Of a stretch of DNA of 64,000 bases, positions 7,855 to 17,432 are shown in pieces (the stretch's first letter is position 1; each line of letters begins with the position of its first letter). The notes beneath the pieces are model-generated. The model ran no database searches and was not told the DNA's origin. It saw only the letters and a list, made by a program, of their open reading frames with translations. Source of the DNA: Pseudomonas sp. RC10 (GTDB lineage Bacteria > Pseudomonadota > Gammaproteobacteria > Pseudomonadales > Pseudomonadaceae); the NCBI RefSeq assembly GCF_038397775.1, contig NZ_CP151650.1, positions 434,001 to 498,000 on the forward strand, read 5' to 3'. The position numbers and the translations under genes are program-made.

Positions 7855-9261
7855 TCAGACGCTGTAGTACAGGTCGTATTCCAGTGGGTGTACGAAAGTG
7901 CGTACTTTGATTTCTTCTTCCGATTTCAGGTGGATGTACGCGTCGATGAAGTCATCGCTGAATACGCCGCCTTTGGTCAGGAACGCACGACCTTTGTCCA
8001 GCTCTTCCAGGGCTTCTTTCAGGCTCCCGCACACTTGTGGGATCTCTGCAGCCTCTTCAGGTGGCAGGTCATACAGGTTTTTGTCAGCTGCGTCGCCAGG
8101 GTGAATCTTGTTCTGGATACCGTCCAGACCGGCCATCAGCAAAGCTGCGAAGGCCAGGTACGGGTTGGCTGCCGGGTCCGGGAAACGTGCTTCGATACGA
8201 CGGCCACGTGGGCTGGAGACGTATGGAATACGGATCGAAGCGGAGCGGTTACGGGCCGAGTAGGCCAGCATGACTGGCGCTTCGAAGCCTGGAACCAGAC
8301 GCTTGTACGAGTTGGTCGCCGGGTTGGTGAAGCCGTTCAGGGCCTTACCGTGCTTGATGATACCGCCGATGAAGAACAGAGCGGTTTCGGACAGGCCGGC
8401 ATAGCCTTCGCCTGCGAAAGTATTCTTGCCATCTTTGGCGATGGACATGTGGACGTGCATGCCCGAACCGTTGTCGCCGTACAGAGGCTTCGGCATGAAG
8501 GTCGCGGTGCGGCCGTAGGCGTCAGCAACGTTGTGGACAACGTATTTCAGGGTCTGGACTTCGTCAGCCTTTTTAACCAGCGTGTTGAATTTCACGCCGA
8601 TTTCGTTCTGACCCGCAGTGGCCACTTCGTGGTGGTGCACTTCAACGATCTGGCCCATTTCTTCCAGAGCGTTGCACATTGCGGTACGGATTTCGTGGTC
8701 GTGGTCGACCGGTGGCACTGGGAAGTAGCCGCCTTTGACGCCTGGACGGTGGCCTTTGTTGCCGCCTTCTACGTCCTGGTCGGTCATCCACGAACCTTGT
8801 TCGGAGAAGATTTTGAACATGGAGCCGGAGATGTCGGACTTGAACTTGACCGAATCAAAGATGAAGAATTCTGGCTCTGGACCGACGAACACAGTGTCAC
8901 CGATACCGGTGGACTTCAGGTATTCCTCAGCGCGGTGAGCGATGGCGCGTGGGTCGCGATCGTAGCCTTGCATGGTCGAAGGTTCGATGATGTCGCAAAC
9001 CAGGATCAGGGTCGGCTCTTCGGTGAACGGGTCCAGGACGGCGGTTTCGTCGTCTGGCAGCAGGATCATGTCGGAAGCTTCGATGCCTTTCCAGCCTTCG
9101 ATGGAGGAACCGTCGAACATCTTGCCGACTTCGAAGAAGTCATCATCCAGTGCGTCACGCGCTGGCATGGTGACGTGCTGCTGCTTGCCTTTGGTGTCAG
9201 TGAAGCGCAGATCAATCCATTTAACGTCATGATCTTTGATGAGTTGAACCGACTTCGACAT
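7855..9261 (-). CDS. glnA: Glutamine synthetase, type I
   Basis: A 468-residue GSI-beta enzyme that forms glutamine from glutamate, ammonia and ATP as a cytoplasmic dodecamer. Visible are the catalytic region FDGSSIEGW, the metal-binding segment with [11 protein letters not shown], the ATP-binding region with [17 protein letters not shown], and the adenylylation Tyr in the loop [11 protein letters not shown] near residue 398. It therefore belongs to the class controlled by GlnE adenylylation. The length matches E. coli GlnA almost exactly. Transcription is predicted from the sigma-54 promoter at 9361-9377 with two upstream NtrC sites. Confidence 0.99.
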   Translation of the reverse strand: MSKSVQLIKDHDVKWIDLRFTDTKGKQQHVTMPARDALDDDFFEVGKMFDGSSIEGWKGIEASDMILLPDDETAVLDPFTEEPTLILVCDIIEPSTMQGYDRDPRAIAHRAEEYLKSTGIGDTVFVGPEPEFFIFDSVKFKSDISGSMFKIFSEQGSWMTDQDVEGGNKGHRPGVKGGYFPVPPVDHDHEIRTAMCNALEEMGQIVEVHHHEVATAGQNEIGVKFNTLVKKADEVQTLKYVVHNVADAYGRTATFMPKPLYGDNGSGMHVHMSIAKDGKNTFAGEGYAGLSETALFFIGGIIKHGKALNGFTNPATNSYKRLVPGFEAPVMLAYSARNRSASIRIPYVSSPRGRRIEARFPDPAANPYLAFAALLMAGLDGIQNKIHPGDAADKNLYDLPPEEAAEIPQVCGSLKEALEELDKGRAFLTKGGVFSDDFIDAYIHLKSEEEIKVRTFVHPLEYDLYYSV

Positions 9262-9360
9262 GTTGTCCTCCGGGGTGGATTAGGGCCGGGTAGTTGTTAG
9301 CCCCTAAATATGGGTGATGCCGGGCGCGATAGTCGGCCAAGGCAACCTGCCTCACAAGGG

Positions 9361-9377
9361 AGCAATTTGCATGCCAG
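9361..9377 (-). promoter_or_regulatory. Sigma-54 (RpoN) promoter of glnA
   Basis: On the minus strand, CTGGCATGCAAATTGCT has GG-N10-GC spacing and near-consensus -24 (TGGCATG) and -12 (TTGCT) halves. The predicted start is near 9350, leaving a leader of about 88 bases. Confidence 0.9.
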
Positions 9378-9449
9378 TGCCCCGTGTTGGGTTTTCATCG
9401 GAAAATGCCGGGTTTTGGCGCGTTAAACGTCGCATTTGTGAAAAACAGC

Positions 9450-9464
9450 GCACCTTTATGGTGC
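9450..9464. promoter_or_regulatory. NtrC-binding site 1 of glnA
   Basis: GCACCTTTATGGTGC is a perfect GCAC-N7-GTGC palindrome with GCACC/GGTGC arms. Its centre lies about 107 bases upstream of the predicted sigma-54 start, close to the enhancer position of E. coli glnA. Confidence 0.88.
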
Positions 9465-9480
9465 TCTAGGATTGTATACA

Positions 9481-9495
9481 GTCCTATTTTGGTGC
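9481..9495. promoter_or_regulatory. NtrC-binding site 2 of glnA
   Basis: GTCCTATTTTGGTGC keeps one full half-site (TTGGTGC) and a degenerate partner. Its centre is 31 bases, three helical turns, from site 1, a spacing suited to co-operative NtrC dimers. Confidence 0.7.
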
Positions 9496-9544
9496 GCTGA
9501 TGATCGGCTATACGATAACTGGTTAAACCTTGAGCAATTTCCGC

Positions 9545-9550
9545 TATAAT
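9545..9550 (+). promoter_or_regulatory. Candidate -10 element (TATAAT) for thiI
   Basis: A perfect TATAAT stands 42 bases before the thiI ATG. The hexamer 17 bases upstream (GTTAAA) is a poor -35, so the sigma-70 promoter assignment is tentative. Confidence 0.45.
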
Positions 9551-9592
9551 CCGCGCCCCCCTTTTTCGACCGGCTCCTTGCGCGCTGTTTTC

Positions 9593-11047
9593 ATGAAACT
9601 AATCGTTAAAGTTTTCCCGGAAATCACCATCAAAAGCCGGCCTGTGCGTAAGCGCTTCATCAAGCAGCTGGCCAAGAACATCCGTACCGTGCTCCGTGAT
9701 CTGGACCCGGCGCTGGTGGTGGATGGCGTGTGGGACAACCTTGAGGTCGAAACCAAGGTCGAAGATGCGAAAGTCTTGCATGAAATGACCGAGCGCCTGA
9801 GCTGCATGCCGGGCATCGCACATTTCCTGCAGGTCGATCAGTACCCGCTGGGCGACATGGATGACATCTACGAGAAGTGCAAGCTGCACTTCGGTGATGC
9901 CTTGCCCGGCAAGATTTTTTCGGTGCGCTGCAAGCGCGCCGGTCATCACGACTTCAGCTCGATGGACGTCGAGAAGTACGTCGGCAGCAAACTGCGTCGT
10001 GAATGCAATGCGGCCGGTATCTCCCTCAAAGCACCCGAGGTCGAGGTCCGGATCGAGATTCGTGATCAGCGCCTGTTCGTGATCCACAGTCAGCACGACA
10101 GCATCGGCGGGTATCCATTGGGCTCACTTGAGCAAACGCTGGTGTTGATGTCCGGTGGCTTCGACTCCACCGTGGCCGCCTATCAGATCATGCGTCGCGG
10201 CTTGATGAGCCATTTCTGCTTCTTCAATCTCGGCGGCAGGGCGCACGAGCTGGGCGTGATGGAAGTCGCGCACTTCCTCTGGAAGAAGTACGGCAGCTCG
10301 CAGCGGGTGCTGTTCGTCAGCGTACCGTTCGAGGAAGTTCTGGGAGAAATTCTCGGAAAAGTCGATAACAGTCATATGGGCGTAGTATTGAAGCGTATGA
10401 TGTTGCGCGCTGCGACCAACATTGCCGACAGGCTGGAAATCGACGCGCTGGTGACCGGCGAAGCGATTTCCCAGGTGTCCAGCCAGACGCTGCCCAACCT
10501 GTCGGTCATCGATTGCGTGACGGAAAAGCTGGTCTTGCGCCCGCTGATCGCCAGTCACAAGCAGGACATCATCGACCAGGCCGATCAGATCGGCACCGGC
10601 GATTTTGCCCGGCACATGCCTGAATACTGCGGTGTGATCTCGGTCAATCCAAAGACTGCGGCCAAGCGCCACCGCGTCGAGCATGAAGAAAAAGAGTTCG
10701 ACATGGCCGTGCTTGAGCGTGCGCTCGAAAACGCCCGTCTGGTGCCCATCGATCGCGTGATCGAGGAATTGGGCCAGGACGTCCAGGTCGAAGAAGTCAG
10801 TCAGGCGCTGGCCGGGCAAGTGGTCATCGACATCCGGCATCCGGATGAAGCCGAGGATCGCCCGCTGGACCTGTCAGGCGTCGAAGTACAAACGTTGCCG
10901 TTCTTTGCATTGAACAGCCGTTTCAAGGAACTGGATGACACGCGCCAGTACCTGCTTTATTGCGACAAAGGCGTCATGAGTCGCCTGCATGCTCATCATC
11001 TGCTCAGTGAGGGGCATGCCAATGTGCGCGTTTATCGACCGAGCTAA
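9593..11047 (+). CDS. thiI: tRNA 4-thiouridine synthase / thiamine sulfur carrier sulfurtransferase ThiI
   Basis: 484 residues from the ATG at 9593. An N-terminal ferredoxin-like and THUMP region (about 1-165) binds tRNA. The PP-loop adenylation domain follows with [13 protein letters not shown] near residue 186. A C-terminal rhodanese domain (about 400-484) ends with the active Cys in [13 protein letters not shown]. The enzyme adenylates U8 of tRNA and transfers sulfur from IscS. The rhodanese-bearing form also supplies sulfur to ThiS, whose gene is at 49184. The frame opens 21 codons earlier, but that extension overlaps the promoter and has no ribosome site. Confidence 0.97.
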   Translation: MKLIVKVFPEITIKSRPVRKRFIKQLAKNIRTVLRDLDPALVVDGVWDNLEVETKVEDAKVLHEMTERLSCMPGIAHFLQVDQYPLGDMDDIYEKCKLHFGDALPGKIFSVRCKRAGHHDFSSMDVEKYVGSKLRRECNAAGISLKAPEVEVRIEIRDQRLFVIHSQHDSIGGYPLGSLEQTLVLMSGGFDSTVAAYQIMRRGLMSHFCFFNLGGRAHELGVMEVAHFLWKKYGSSQRVLFVSVPFEEVLGEILGKVDNSHMGVVLKRMMLRAATNIADRLEIDALVTGEAISQVSSQTLPNLSVIDCVTEKLVLRPLIASHKQDIIDQADQIGTGDFARHMPEYCGVISVNPKTAAKRHRVEHEEKEFDMAVLERALENARLVPIDRVIEELGQDVQVEEVSQALAGQVVIDIRHPDEAEDRPLDLSGVEVQTLPFFALNSRFKELDDTRQYLLYCDKGVMSRLHAHHLLSEGHANVRVYRPS

Positions 11048-11187
11048 GTGCCCGGGGCTGTTTGCCTGTGGCTTGCGTCACCGGCCCCCCGACACCAGTC
11101 GTCAGCCGTAACGGCTTTCGCCGGCTCCATTGTTCATAGCTGTCTAAGATTATTCAGCTGACCGAATCCTCTGATCGAGATACACAA

Positions 11188-13008
11188 GTGATCGAAAATC
11201 TACGCAACATCGCCATCATTGCTCACGTTGACCACGGTAAAACTACCCTCGTTGACAAGCTTCTGCGCCAGTCCGGCACCCTTGAGCGCAACGAGCTCAA
11301 CGACGAACGCGTGATGGACTCCAACGACCAGGAGAAAGAGCGCGGTATTACCATTCTCGCGAAGAACACCGCGATCAACTGGAATGGCTACCACATCAAC
11401 ATCGTGGACACCCCGGGCCACGCCGACTTCGGCGGTGAAGTAGAGCGCGTGATGTCGATGGTTGACTCCGTTCTGCTGCTGGTCGACGCTCAAGACGGCC
11501 CTATGCCGCAAACCCGTTTCGTGACCAAGAAGGCGTTCGAAGCCGGCCTGCGTCCAATCGTGGTCATCAACAAGATCGACCGTCCGGGCGCGCGTCCGGA
11601 TTGGGTTCTCGACCAGATTTTCGACCTGTTCGACAACCTGGGTGCGACCGAAGAACAACTGGACTTCCAGGTTGTTTACGCTTCGGCCATCAACGGCATC
11701 GCCGGTCTGGACCACACCGACATGGCCGAAGACATGACCCCGCTGTACCAGGCGGTCGTCGATCACGTGCCTGCTCCGAAAGTTGACCGTGATGGCGCTT
11801 TCCAGATGCAAATCTCGGCACTGGACTACAACAGCTTCCTGGGCGTCATCGGTGTTGGCCGTATCGCGCGTGGTCGCGTCAAGCCGAACACCCCGGTTGT
11901 GGCGATCAGCGCTGACGGCAAGCGTCGCAACGGCCGTATCCTGAAACTGATGGGTCACCACGGTCTACACCGCGTCGACGTCGAAGAAGCAGCAGCTGGC
12001 GACATCGTCTGCATCAGCGGCTTCGAAGAGCTGTTCATCTCCGACACCCTGTGCGACCCGACTGCCGTTGAAGCGATGAAGCCGTTGACCGTCGACGAGC
12101 CAACCGTTTCCATGACCTTCCAGGTAAACGACTCGCCATTCTGCGGTAAAGAAGGCAAGTTCGTGACGTCCCGTAACATCAAGGACCGTCTGGACAAAGA
12201 GCTGCTGTACAACGTTGCACTGCGCGTTGAAGAAGGCGACTCGGCTGACAAGTTCAAGGTTTCCGGCCGTGGTGAGCTGCACCTCTCGGTACTGATCGAA
12301 ACCATGCGTCGCGAAGGCTTCGAGCTGGCCCTGGGCCGTCCTGAAGTGATCATCCGCGAAATCGACGGCGTGAAGCAGGAACCGTTCGAAAACGTCACCA
12401 TCGACATCCCTGAAGAATCCCAGGGCAAGGTCATGGAAGAAATGGGTCTTCGTAAAGGCGACCTCAGCAACATGGTGCCGGATGGCAAGGGCCGTGTTCG
12501 TCTGGAATACAACATCCCTGCTCGCGGTCTGATCGGTTTCCGTAACCAGTTCCTGACCCTGACCAACGGTGCTGGCATCCTGACCTCGATCTTCGACCGT
12601 TACGCTCCAGTGAAGTCGGGCCACATGTCCGGCCGTCAGAACGGCGTTCTGGTTTCGGTTGAAACCGGCAAGGCGCTGACCTACTCCCTGGAAACCCTGC
12701 AGGCTCGTGGCAAGCTGTTCGTTGAACACGGCCAAGAGATCTACAACGGTCAGATTGTCGGCCAGAACAGCCGCGACAACGACCTGGGCGTCAACCCTAC
12801 CAAGGGCAAGAAGCTCGACAACATGCGTGCTTCGGGTAAAGACGAAACCATCGCTCTGGTCCCACCTGTTCGCTTCACCCTGGAACAGGCTCTGGAATAC
12901 ATCCAGGAAGACGAGCTGTGCGAAGTCACGCCGAAGTCCATCCGTCTTCGCAAGAAGATCCTGGACGAAAGCGAGCGTACCCGCGCTGCCAAGAAAGCCA
13001 AGGTGTAA
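11188..13008 (+). CDS. typA: Ribosome-associated translational GTPase TypA/BipA
   Basis: A 606-residue EF-G-like GTPase starting at GTG. Domain G has the P-loop [10 protein letters not shown] at about 12-21, the switch region with [16 protein letters not shown] and NKID. Domain II and EF-G-like domains III and V follow, with the BipA-specific C-terminal region containing [11 protein letters not shown] and [11 protein letters not shown]. It assists 50S subunit assembly and stress adaptation. The gene stands alone behind thiI with a 140-base gap and ends at a strong terminator. Confidence 0.98.
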   Translation: MIENLRNIAIIAHVDHGKTTLVDKLLRQSGTLERNELNDERVMDSNDQEKERGITILAKNTAINWNGYHINIVDTPGHADFGGEVERVMSMVDSVLLLVDAQDGPMPQTRFVTKKAFEAGLRPIVVINKIDRPGARPDWVLDQIFDLFDNLGATEEQLDFQVVYASAINGIAGLDHTDMAEDMTPLYQAVVDHVPAPKVDRDGAFQMQISALDYNSFLGVIGVGRIARGRVKPNTPVVAISADGKRRNGRILKLMGHHGLHRVDVEEAAAGDIVCISGFEELFISDTLCDPTAVEAMKPLTVDEPTVSMTFQVNDSPFCGKEGKFVTSRNIKDRLDKELLYNVALRVEEGDSADKFKVSGRGELHLSVLIETMRREGFELALGRPEVIIREIDGVKQEPFENVTIDIPEESQGKVMEEMGLRKGDLSNMVPDGKGRVRLEYNIPARGLIGFRNQFLTLTNGAGILTSIFDRYAPVKSGHMSGRQNGVLVSVETGKALTYSLETLQARGKLFVEHGQEIYNGQIVGQNSRDNDLGVNPTKGKKLDNMRASGKDETIALVPPVRFTLEQALEYIQEDELCEVTPKSIRLRKKILDESERTRAAKKAKV

Positions 13009-13025
13009 TTAGCCCCGGCTGAACG

Positions 13026-13060
13026 AAAACGCCCCCGGTCGAAAGGCCGGGGGCGTTTTT
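13026..13060 (+). terminator. Rho-independent terminator of typA
   Basis: ACGCCCCCGG and CCGGGGGCGT form a ten-pair GC-rich stem around TCGAAAGG, followed by TTTTT. It lies about 20 bases after the typA stop. Confidence 0.92.
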
Positions 13061-13127
13061 GTTTGAGTGGCATTTAACTCTGTCTTTTCTGCGCCTGCGC
13101 ACTCGCTTTTGATTCTGGCCGCAGGCC

Positions 13128-13214
13128 GTAGGAGCCGGCTTGCTGGCGAATGCGGTGTGTCAGCCGCGTCATGGGTATCTGGCACAACGCCTTCGCCAGC
13201 AAGCCGGCTCCCAC
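13128..13214. repeat. REPIN-like inverted doublet, class C (GCCGGCTTGCTGGCGA core)
   Basis: The left arm starts GTAGGAGCCGGCTTGCTGG and the right arm is the inverse, ending GGCTCCCAC. It has the same GTAG/GTGG heads as classes A and B but a different hairpin core. It lies between convergent typA and the YkgJ-like gene. A shortened class C copy is at 60481. Confidence 0.9.
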
Positions 13215-13233
13215 AAAAATCCGAGTCGGCCTG

Positions 13234-13689
13234 TCAGAACTTCAACGGCACCCGGCCGGAGTTCGAGCTCAGCGTGCCGCTGCTTTCGCGCACGACTTCT
13301 TTCGGCTTGTACGCGCAATAGCCTGGACGCGGGCCGATTCTCGGGTGATTGCGGCAGGTGTCGGGACGCTTGTCGTAGATTGTGCACAGGCGGCTCTTGC
13401 GATCCAGGTACAGGCAGTCGTTGTTGCTCATGCGCTGCAACGTGAAGATTCCCGACTTCTGATTGAAGCGCTCGACAATGCCTTCCTTCTGCAAACGCTT
13501 GGCGATGTTCTTCGGGTTATCGCCCTGTTCGAACTCGTCCACGATGCCGATGCGGATCAGGTCCTTGATCTTCGCTTCCACAGGCAGGGTGCAGCAGCTG
13601 GACACGCAGCCCCCGCACATGTGGCTGGAATACTTCTGCCAGGTTTCGAGACGGTCGATTTCGGCGGCGGCGATCAAAGTGGGCTTCAT
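13234..13689 (-). CDS. YkgJ-family cysteine cluster protein
   Basis: 151 residues, cytoplasmic. The family's metal-binding cysteines are present: CGGCVSSCC near residue 25, NDCLYLD, RLCTIYDKRPDTCRNHP and GYCAYKP. Members of this family (UPF0153/YkgJ) bind zinc or an iron-sulfur centre, and no enzymatic role is established. The ATG at 13689 gives the usual length. The gene is flanked by a REPIN on its 3' side and the PhnZ-like gene, divergently, on its 5' side. Confidence 0.88.
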   Translation of the reverse strand: MKPTLIAAAEIDRLETWQKYSSHMCGGCVSSCCTLPVEAKIKDLIRIGIVDEFEQGDNPKNIAKRLQKEGIVERFNQKSGIFTLQRMSNNDCLYLDRKSRLCTIYDKRPDTCRNHPRIGPRPGYCAYKPKEVVRESSGTLSSNSGRVPLKF

Positions 13690-13863
13690 GAGCGTGAGGT
13701 TCCGGGTGTATCGGGCGCGCGATCATACCGGGCTGCGCGCATTTCCCCTATCGCAATTTGATCGGCGCGACTGTCGGCAAACCGCCCGCCGCTGCCACGA
13801 CTTGGCAACACAGGCCGAGTAGCTTAGGTGGCCAAGCGAACGAGTCCGAAACGGGGGTGGCTC

Positions 13864-14430
13864 ATGCAACAGGCACAGCACGTGGTCAATGAGGTCTTTG
13901 ATCTGTACCTGCAACGTGGCAGCGACGATTACATCGGCGAGCCGGTGTCGCAGATCGAGCACATGTCCCAGTCCGCGCAATTGGCGCTAAGCGAAGGGTA
14001 CGACGACGAAGTGGTGCTGGCGGCGTTCTTTCACGACATTGGCCACATCTGCGATCACGAGCTGGACGTGTCGAGCATGGGCGGCTATGGCGTGGCGAGC
14101 CATGAGCGTGTTGGCGCCGATTACCTGCGCAAATGCGGGTTCAGCGAGCGCGTCGCCAAATTGGTCGAGTACCACGTTCAGGCGAAGCGCTACCTGACTC
14201 TGCGTCAGCCCGGCTACTACGCGCAACTCAGCGAAGCGAGCCGCCGCACCTTGGAATATCAGGGTGGCGTGATGAGCGAGGCCGAGGCGACCGCCTTCGA
14301 ACAAGACCCATTGTGTAATGTGAGCCTGCGGATGCGGCAGTGGGACGAGAGGGCGAAAGAGATGAATGTGCCGGTGATCGATCTGAAAATTTTGAGGGAA
14401 AAGGCGCTGGCGCTGCTGATTGATGCTTGA
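13864..14430 (+). CDS. HD-domain mixed-valence diiron oxygenase, PhnZ-like
   Basis: 188 residues from the ATG at 13864, which has a purine-rich ribosome site. The frame opens at GTG 13828, but that extension is unlike the family. It carries the HD-oxygenase signature: Tyr23 and Glu26 in YIGEPVSQIEH, then His33, His57-Asp58 in FFHDIGH, His80, His104 and Lys108 in EYHVQAK, and Asp161. This spacing agrees, as I recall it, with the ligands and substrate residues of PhnZ, which cleaves 2-amino-1-hydroxyethylphosphonate to glycine and phosphate. No PhnY-like dioxygenase, phosphonate transporter or C-P lyase gene is nearby, so the substrate is open. A YkgJ-like gene lies divergent across 174 bases, and a REPIN follows. 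Confidence 0.82.
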   Translation: MQQAQHVVNEVFDLYLQRGSDDYIGEPVSQIEHMSQSAQLALSEGYDDEVVLAAFFHDIGHICDHELDVSSMGGYGVASHERVGADYLRKCGFSERVAKLVEYHVQAKRYLTLRQPGYYAQLSEASRRTLEYQGGVMSEAEATAFEQDPLCNVSLRMRQWDERAKEMNVPVIDLKILREKALALLIDA

Positions 14431-14449
14431 GTGATTGACGCGGCCCTCT

Positions 14450-14537
14450 GTAGGAGCGAATTCATTCGCGATTGGCCGGTACATCCGCGAGGTATGTATC
14501 GGGATTACCACCGTCTCGCGAATGAATTCGCTCCTAC
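14450..14537. repeat. REPIN-like inverted doublet, class B
   Basis: GTAGGAGCGAATTCATTCGC and its inverse ending CTCCTAC enclose about 45 bases. Both heads are GTAG here. It lies between the convergent PhnZ-like and DUF3482 genes. Confidence 0.9.
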
Positions 14538-14548
14538 AGGGCTGTCGC

Positions 14549-15934
14549 TTACGACAGTACCACTTGCGCCAACGCCTCAACCTGCTCCTGCCGCTCCGCC
14601 TGATTGAGCTTCGCATGCGGATTCAGCGACGACCATTGCGGGTGCGCCCGTGCTTTGCGCAGCGCGTCCGGCAGTTTGCCTTCGCGCCAGGATTTGTCCT
14701 GCGGCGCATCCAGTCTGATGCTGTCCATCGCTGCGTGGCCCCGCGCCTCCAGCGCCAGCAGCAGTTGCCGTTGACGCAGGGCCAGCAGTCGCAGCACCGC
14801 GTCATCTACCGTCAATTCACGTTGGCCCTTCAGTTTGCCGAGCAAGCGCCCGCCATAACTGCGCGCCGTCTGCAGGGCGCCTCCGGCAATCGCCCCGACC
14901 AACGCCGCCGCACCCAGCGTGATGCCCCCGACCAGTAGGTCTACGCCTGCGCCCGCCGCTGCACCGGCCGCGATGCCACTGCCAACCCGCACGCCCAACA
15001 GCTTCAGGGTTTCCGGGTTGAACAGGTCATCGCCCCAACGTCCATCCAGCAACGGTAGGTCGCTGGCCAAGGCATCTTCGCGACGAAACGCATAAAGCTT
15101 CAGCAGCGCCTCGACACAACGTTGCTCGCGCTGGCGGACTGACTGGCGAAGGTCATCAATGGCGGCCTGCATGCGATCGGCCTCTGTCGAGACGCTACGC
15201 CGACAGGCCGCGCAGTCGATCAATAACTCGGCGATCTGACGCGCGGCGCTGTGGCGACGAAGCTCGCGTTGAGCCTGTTGATCCGTGATCAGCCGCTCCA
15301 ATTGTGGGCGCGAATTTTCCAGCAGCAGAGCCAGGCTTTCATACAGCCGCCGCTCGCCGTCTTCCGGGGGCGCCACGCTGTCGAAACGCACCAAAGCATG
15401 AAGGCCCAGCCGGGCTAGGGCTTCGCGCCAATCCGGCTCACGATGCTGCGAACTGCTGACGAAATTCAGCACCGGCAACAGCGGTTTGCCGCAACTGGCC
15501 AAGACTGCCAGTTCATCACGGTACTTAGCGAGGACCGGTTCGCGAGCGTCGATCACGTAAAGCCCCGCGTCCGACGCCAGCAACTGGCGCAACACCTTGG
15601 CTTCCTGTTCGAAGCGCTGTCGGGCTTCGCTCCCTTCGAGAAATCGGGCCAATCGCGCAGGGCCGTCGAGGCGTTCGCCGGGGCGATCCAGGCGCTCCAG
15701 AAAGTCGAGCAGGGCGATGGCGTCTTCCAGGCCAGGTGTGTCGTACAGTTCCAGCAACGCTTCGCCGTCCACCGACAAGCGCGCCCCTTCCACGTGCCGC
15801 GTCGTGCTGGGGCGATGGGACACCTCGCCAAAGCCGACGTCACGGGTCAGGGTCCGCAGCAGTGAAGTCTTGCCGACGTTGGTGTGCCCGACGACGGCCA
15901 GTTTCAGCGGGCGCGCTTTTGATCCTTCAGTCAT
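14549..15934 (-). CDS. Era-like GTPase with DUF3482 domain
   Basis: 461 residues. The N-terminal G domain has the P-loop GHTNVGKTS at about 16-24 and the G3 motif DTPG at 65-68; a partial G4 may lie at LPVLNFVSS. The middle is helical with many Arg and Glu, including heptad-like stretches near 220-290. Residues about 310-350 form a glycine-zipper stretch (GSGIAAGAAAGAGVDLLVGG, then GAIAGGAL) suited to membrane insertion. Its ATG lies 8 bases inside the DUF2868 gene, so the two are co-translated. Proposed: a GTPase that acts with its membrane partner. The process is unknown. Confidence 0.85.
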   Translation of the reverse strand: MTEGSKARPLKLAVVGHTNVGKTSLLRTLTRDVGFGEVSHRPSTTRHVEGARLSVDGEALLELYDTPGLEDAIALLDFLERLDRPGERLDGPARLARFLEGSEARQRFEQEAKVLRQLLASDAGLYVIDAREPVLAKYRDELAVLASCGKPLLPVLNFVSSSQHREPDWREALARLGLHALVRFDSVAPPEDGERRLYESLALLLENSRPQLERLITDQQAQRELRRHSAARQIAELLIDCAACRRSVSTEADRMQAAIDDLRQSVRQREQRCVEALLKLYAFRREDALASDLPLLDGRWGDDLFNPETLKLLGVRVGSGIAAGAAAGAGVDLLVGGITLGAAALVGAIAGGALQTARSYGGRLLGKLKGQRELTVDDAVLRLLALRQRQLLLALEARGHAAMDSIRLDAPQDKSWREGKLPDALRKARAHPQWSSLNPHAKLNQAERQEQVEALAQVVLS

Positions 15935-17306
15935 GTCCGGTCTCCAGCCAATTCAATGGCGCGCGGTCGGTCCACGTCAGCTCCAGCTGTCCCAGTGCGA
16001 CGTGCCAGTCGTCCAACCGGTCGGCGTCCAGCGCTTCCCCGTCGGGCGGGGGCAGCAGCCAGACCCGCGTGGCGGTCGCGCAGCGTGCCATCTCGGCGAT
16101 GAGCGCAAGACTGCCGCGATCAGGCGAGCGGCGGGGATCGCAGGCAATCACGAGGCGTGCGGGCGGGTAGCGGGTCAGTTGGTCAAGCAGATTGCGGCGG
16201 GATTCGCGGCTGTCGAGGACGCCTGCGTCGGCCACGTTTTCGGGCAGCGTCGGCGGCCAGACGCGTTGATCATCCAGCTCGATGGCGACCAGCAACGCGC
16301 CTTCGCTGTCAGTGACCGAAGGGCCGGGTTGCACCGAGTGCAACGAGGCGGGCGCGGCGTCGTTGATCCCCAGCCGCTCGCTGCTCGGCATCAAGCGTTC
16401 GCGTAGCTCGACGAAGCCAGGCTCGCTCAGGTCCAGCGCCAATTGCTTGCGGCCTGCACGCCAGCGGCCATAGCAGAACAGGGCCAGCAGTAGACGAGGG
16501 GCAATGCCGTACACGACGAGAACGCCCACCAGCCAAGCTGCCCAGGCCTGTCGGGCGTTCTCGATCACCAGCGCACTGTCGCCGCTGGCGCGGATCATGT
16601 CCTCGGTCGGCACGCTGAAACCCAGCATCGACGGCAGCGTACCGAGACTTTGAGTGAGATTGACGAACGTATCGCTGCCGAGAATCGTGGTTTCCCAGAC
16701 AAACCCGTAGCGCCGGGTCGCCATCAGCAACAGCAGTAAAGTGAGAGCACTGAGCAGGGCCAGCAGCCAGAGCCCGTTGACACAGGCGCCCAGCAGCCAG
16801 CGATTCAGTCGTTTGCGTTGCAACAGCAGGATCAGGGCGGGAGCCAGTTGCGCCGCTTGAGCATCGCGGGCGAGTTTTTCGCTGAGCCACCACCAAAGCC
16901 TTCCGAGGCTGGCCGCGCTTTCCCCAGCGAACAACAGGCCCAGCAGCCAGCTGATCAACAGAATCAGGTTCACGCCCAACAAACTGCCCAGGGCCCAGAA
17001 CACGTTGACTGGGGCTTGGCCGTTGCCCAGCGCTGCGAACGCCAGGCCGGCCCCGCTGATCACCGCGAAAATGGCCAACACGATCAGCGATAGTCGCGCG
17101 CCCTGTTTCCAGTGCCGCAGCGCTGCAAGCATGCCGTCGCGCTCGGCCAGCCAGCGGGCTCTGTGTTTGATGCGGGTCAACAAGTCGCCCCCTGTCACGC
17201 GGGCGCGGCGATTGGCTTCGTCGTCATCGAGCGGGCCTGCGTGCTGCTCGCGCAGGCGCACCGCTTCGGTCAGCCAGAGTTCATCGAGTGGGGTCAGTGC
17301 AGTCAC
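15927..17306 (-). CDS. DUF2868 integral membrane protein
   Basis: About 459 residues from a GTG giving TALTPLDELWLTEAVRLREQ; the frame runs on to 17681 without family-like sequence. Four hydrophobic segments are seen, near residues 75-97, 105-130, 180-205 and 275-300. A basic cytoplasmic stretch and a large C-terminal soluble domain follow, with VAIELDDQRVWPP and LVIACDPRRSPDRGSLALI. This soluble part may bind a nucleotide or the partner GTPase. It is always seen by me in the same arrangement, upstream of a DUF3482 GTPase. No function is established. The exact start coordinate is uncertain by a base or two in my count. Confidence 0.8.
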   Translation of the reverse strand: MTALTPLDELWLTEAVRLREQHAGPLDDDEANRRARVTGGDLLTRIKHRARWLAERDGMLAALRHWKQGARLSLIVLAIFAVISGAGLAFAALGNGQAPVNVFWALGSLLGVNLILLISWLLGLLFAGESAASLGRLWWWLSEKLARDAQAAQLAPALILLLQRKRLNRWLLGACVNGLWLLALLSALTLLLLLMATRRYGFVWETTILGSDTFVNLTQSLGTLPSMLGFSVPTEDMIRASGDSALVIENARQAWAAWLVGVLVVYGIAPRLLLALFCYGRWRAGRKQLALDLSEPGFVELRERLMPSSERLGINDAAPASLHSVQPGPSVTDSEGALLVAIELDDQRVWPPTLPENVADAGVLDSRESRRNLLDQLTRYPPARLVIACDPRRSPDRGSLALIAEMARCATATRVWLLPPPDGEALDADRLDDWHVALGQLELTWTDRAPLNWLETGHD

Positions 17307-17394
17307 ACGGCGTCTCGTTGGTGAAATCAGAAGTGAGCATAACCGCTGCGGCTGACTCGCGCAGTCAAGCAGTTGCAACTTAGGACAACCGCTG

Positions 17395-17416
17395 TCGCGA
17401 GCAAGCTCACTCCTAC
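17395..17416 (-). repeat. Single REP, class A
   Basis: A lone class A unit in inverse orientation (tcgcgagcaagctcac then TCCTAC), with no partner nearby. It sits upstream of folA and of the DUF2868 gene. Confidence 0.8.
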
Positions 17417-17432
17417 AACCGATCGCATCATA

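Larger units (their letters stand above)
9262..9592. other. Gene-free interval: divergent glnA/thiI control region
   Basis: 331 bases between the divergent glnA and thiI genes. Towards glnA it holds a sigma-54 promoter and two NtrC sites. Towards thiI it holds a TATAAT -10 element 43 bases before the start codon. No further ORF or hairpin is evident. Confidence 0.8.

Noticed and set aside
7888..9300. A 470-codon open frame opposite glnA
   Set aside because: It is an antisense shadow of glnA with no domain-like sequence, and its upstream end has no ribosome site.
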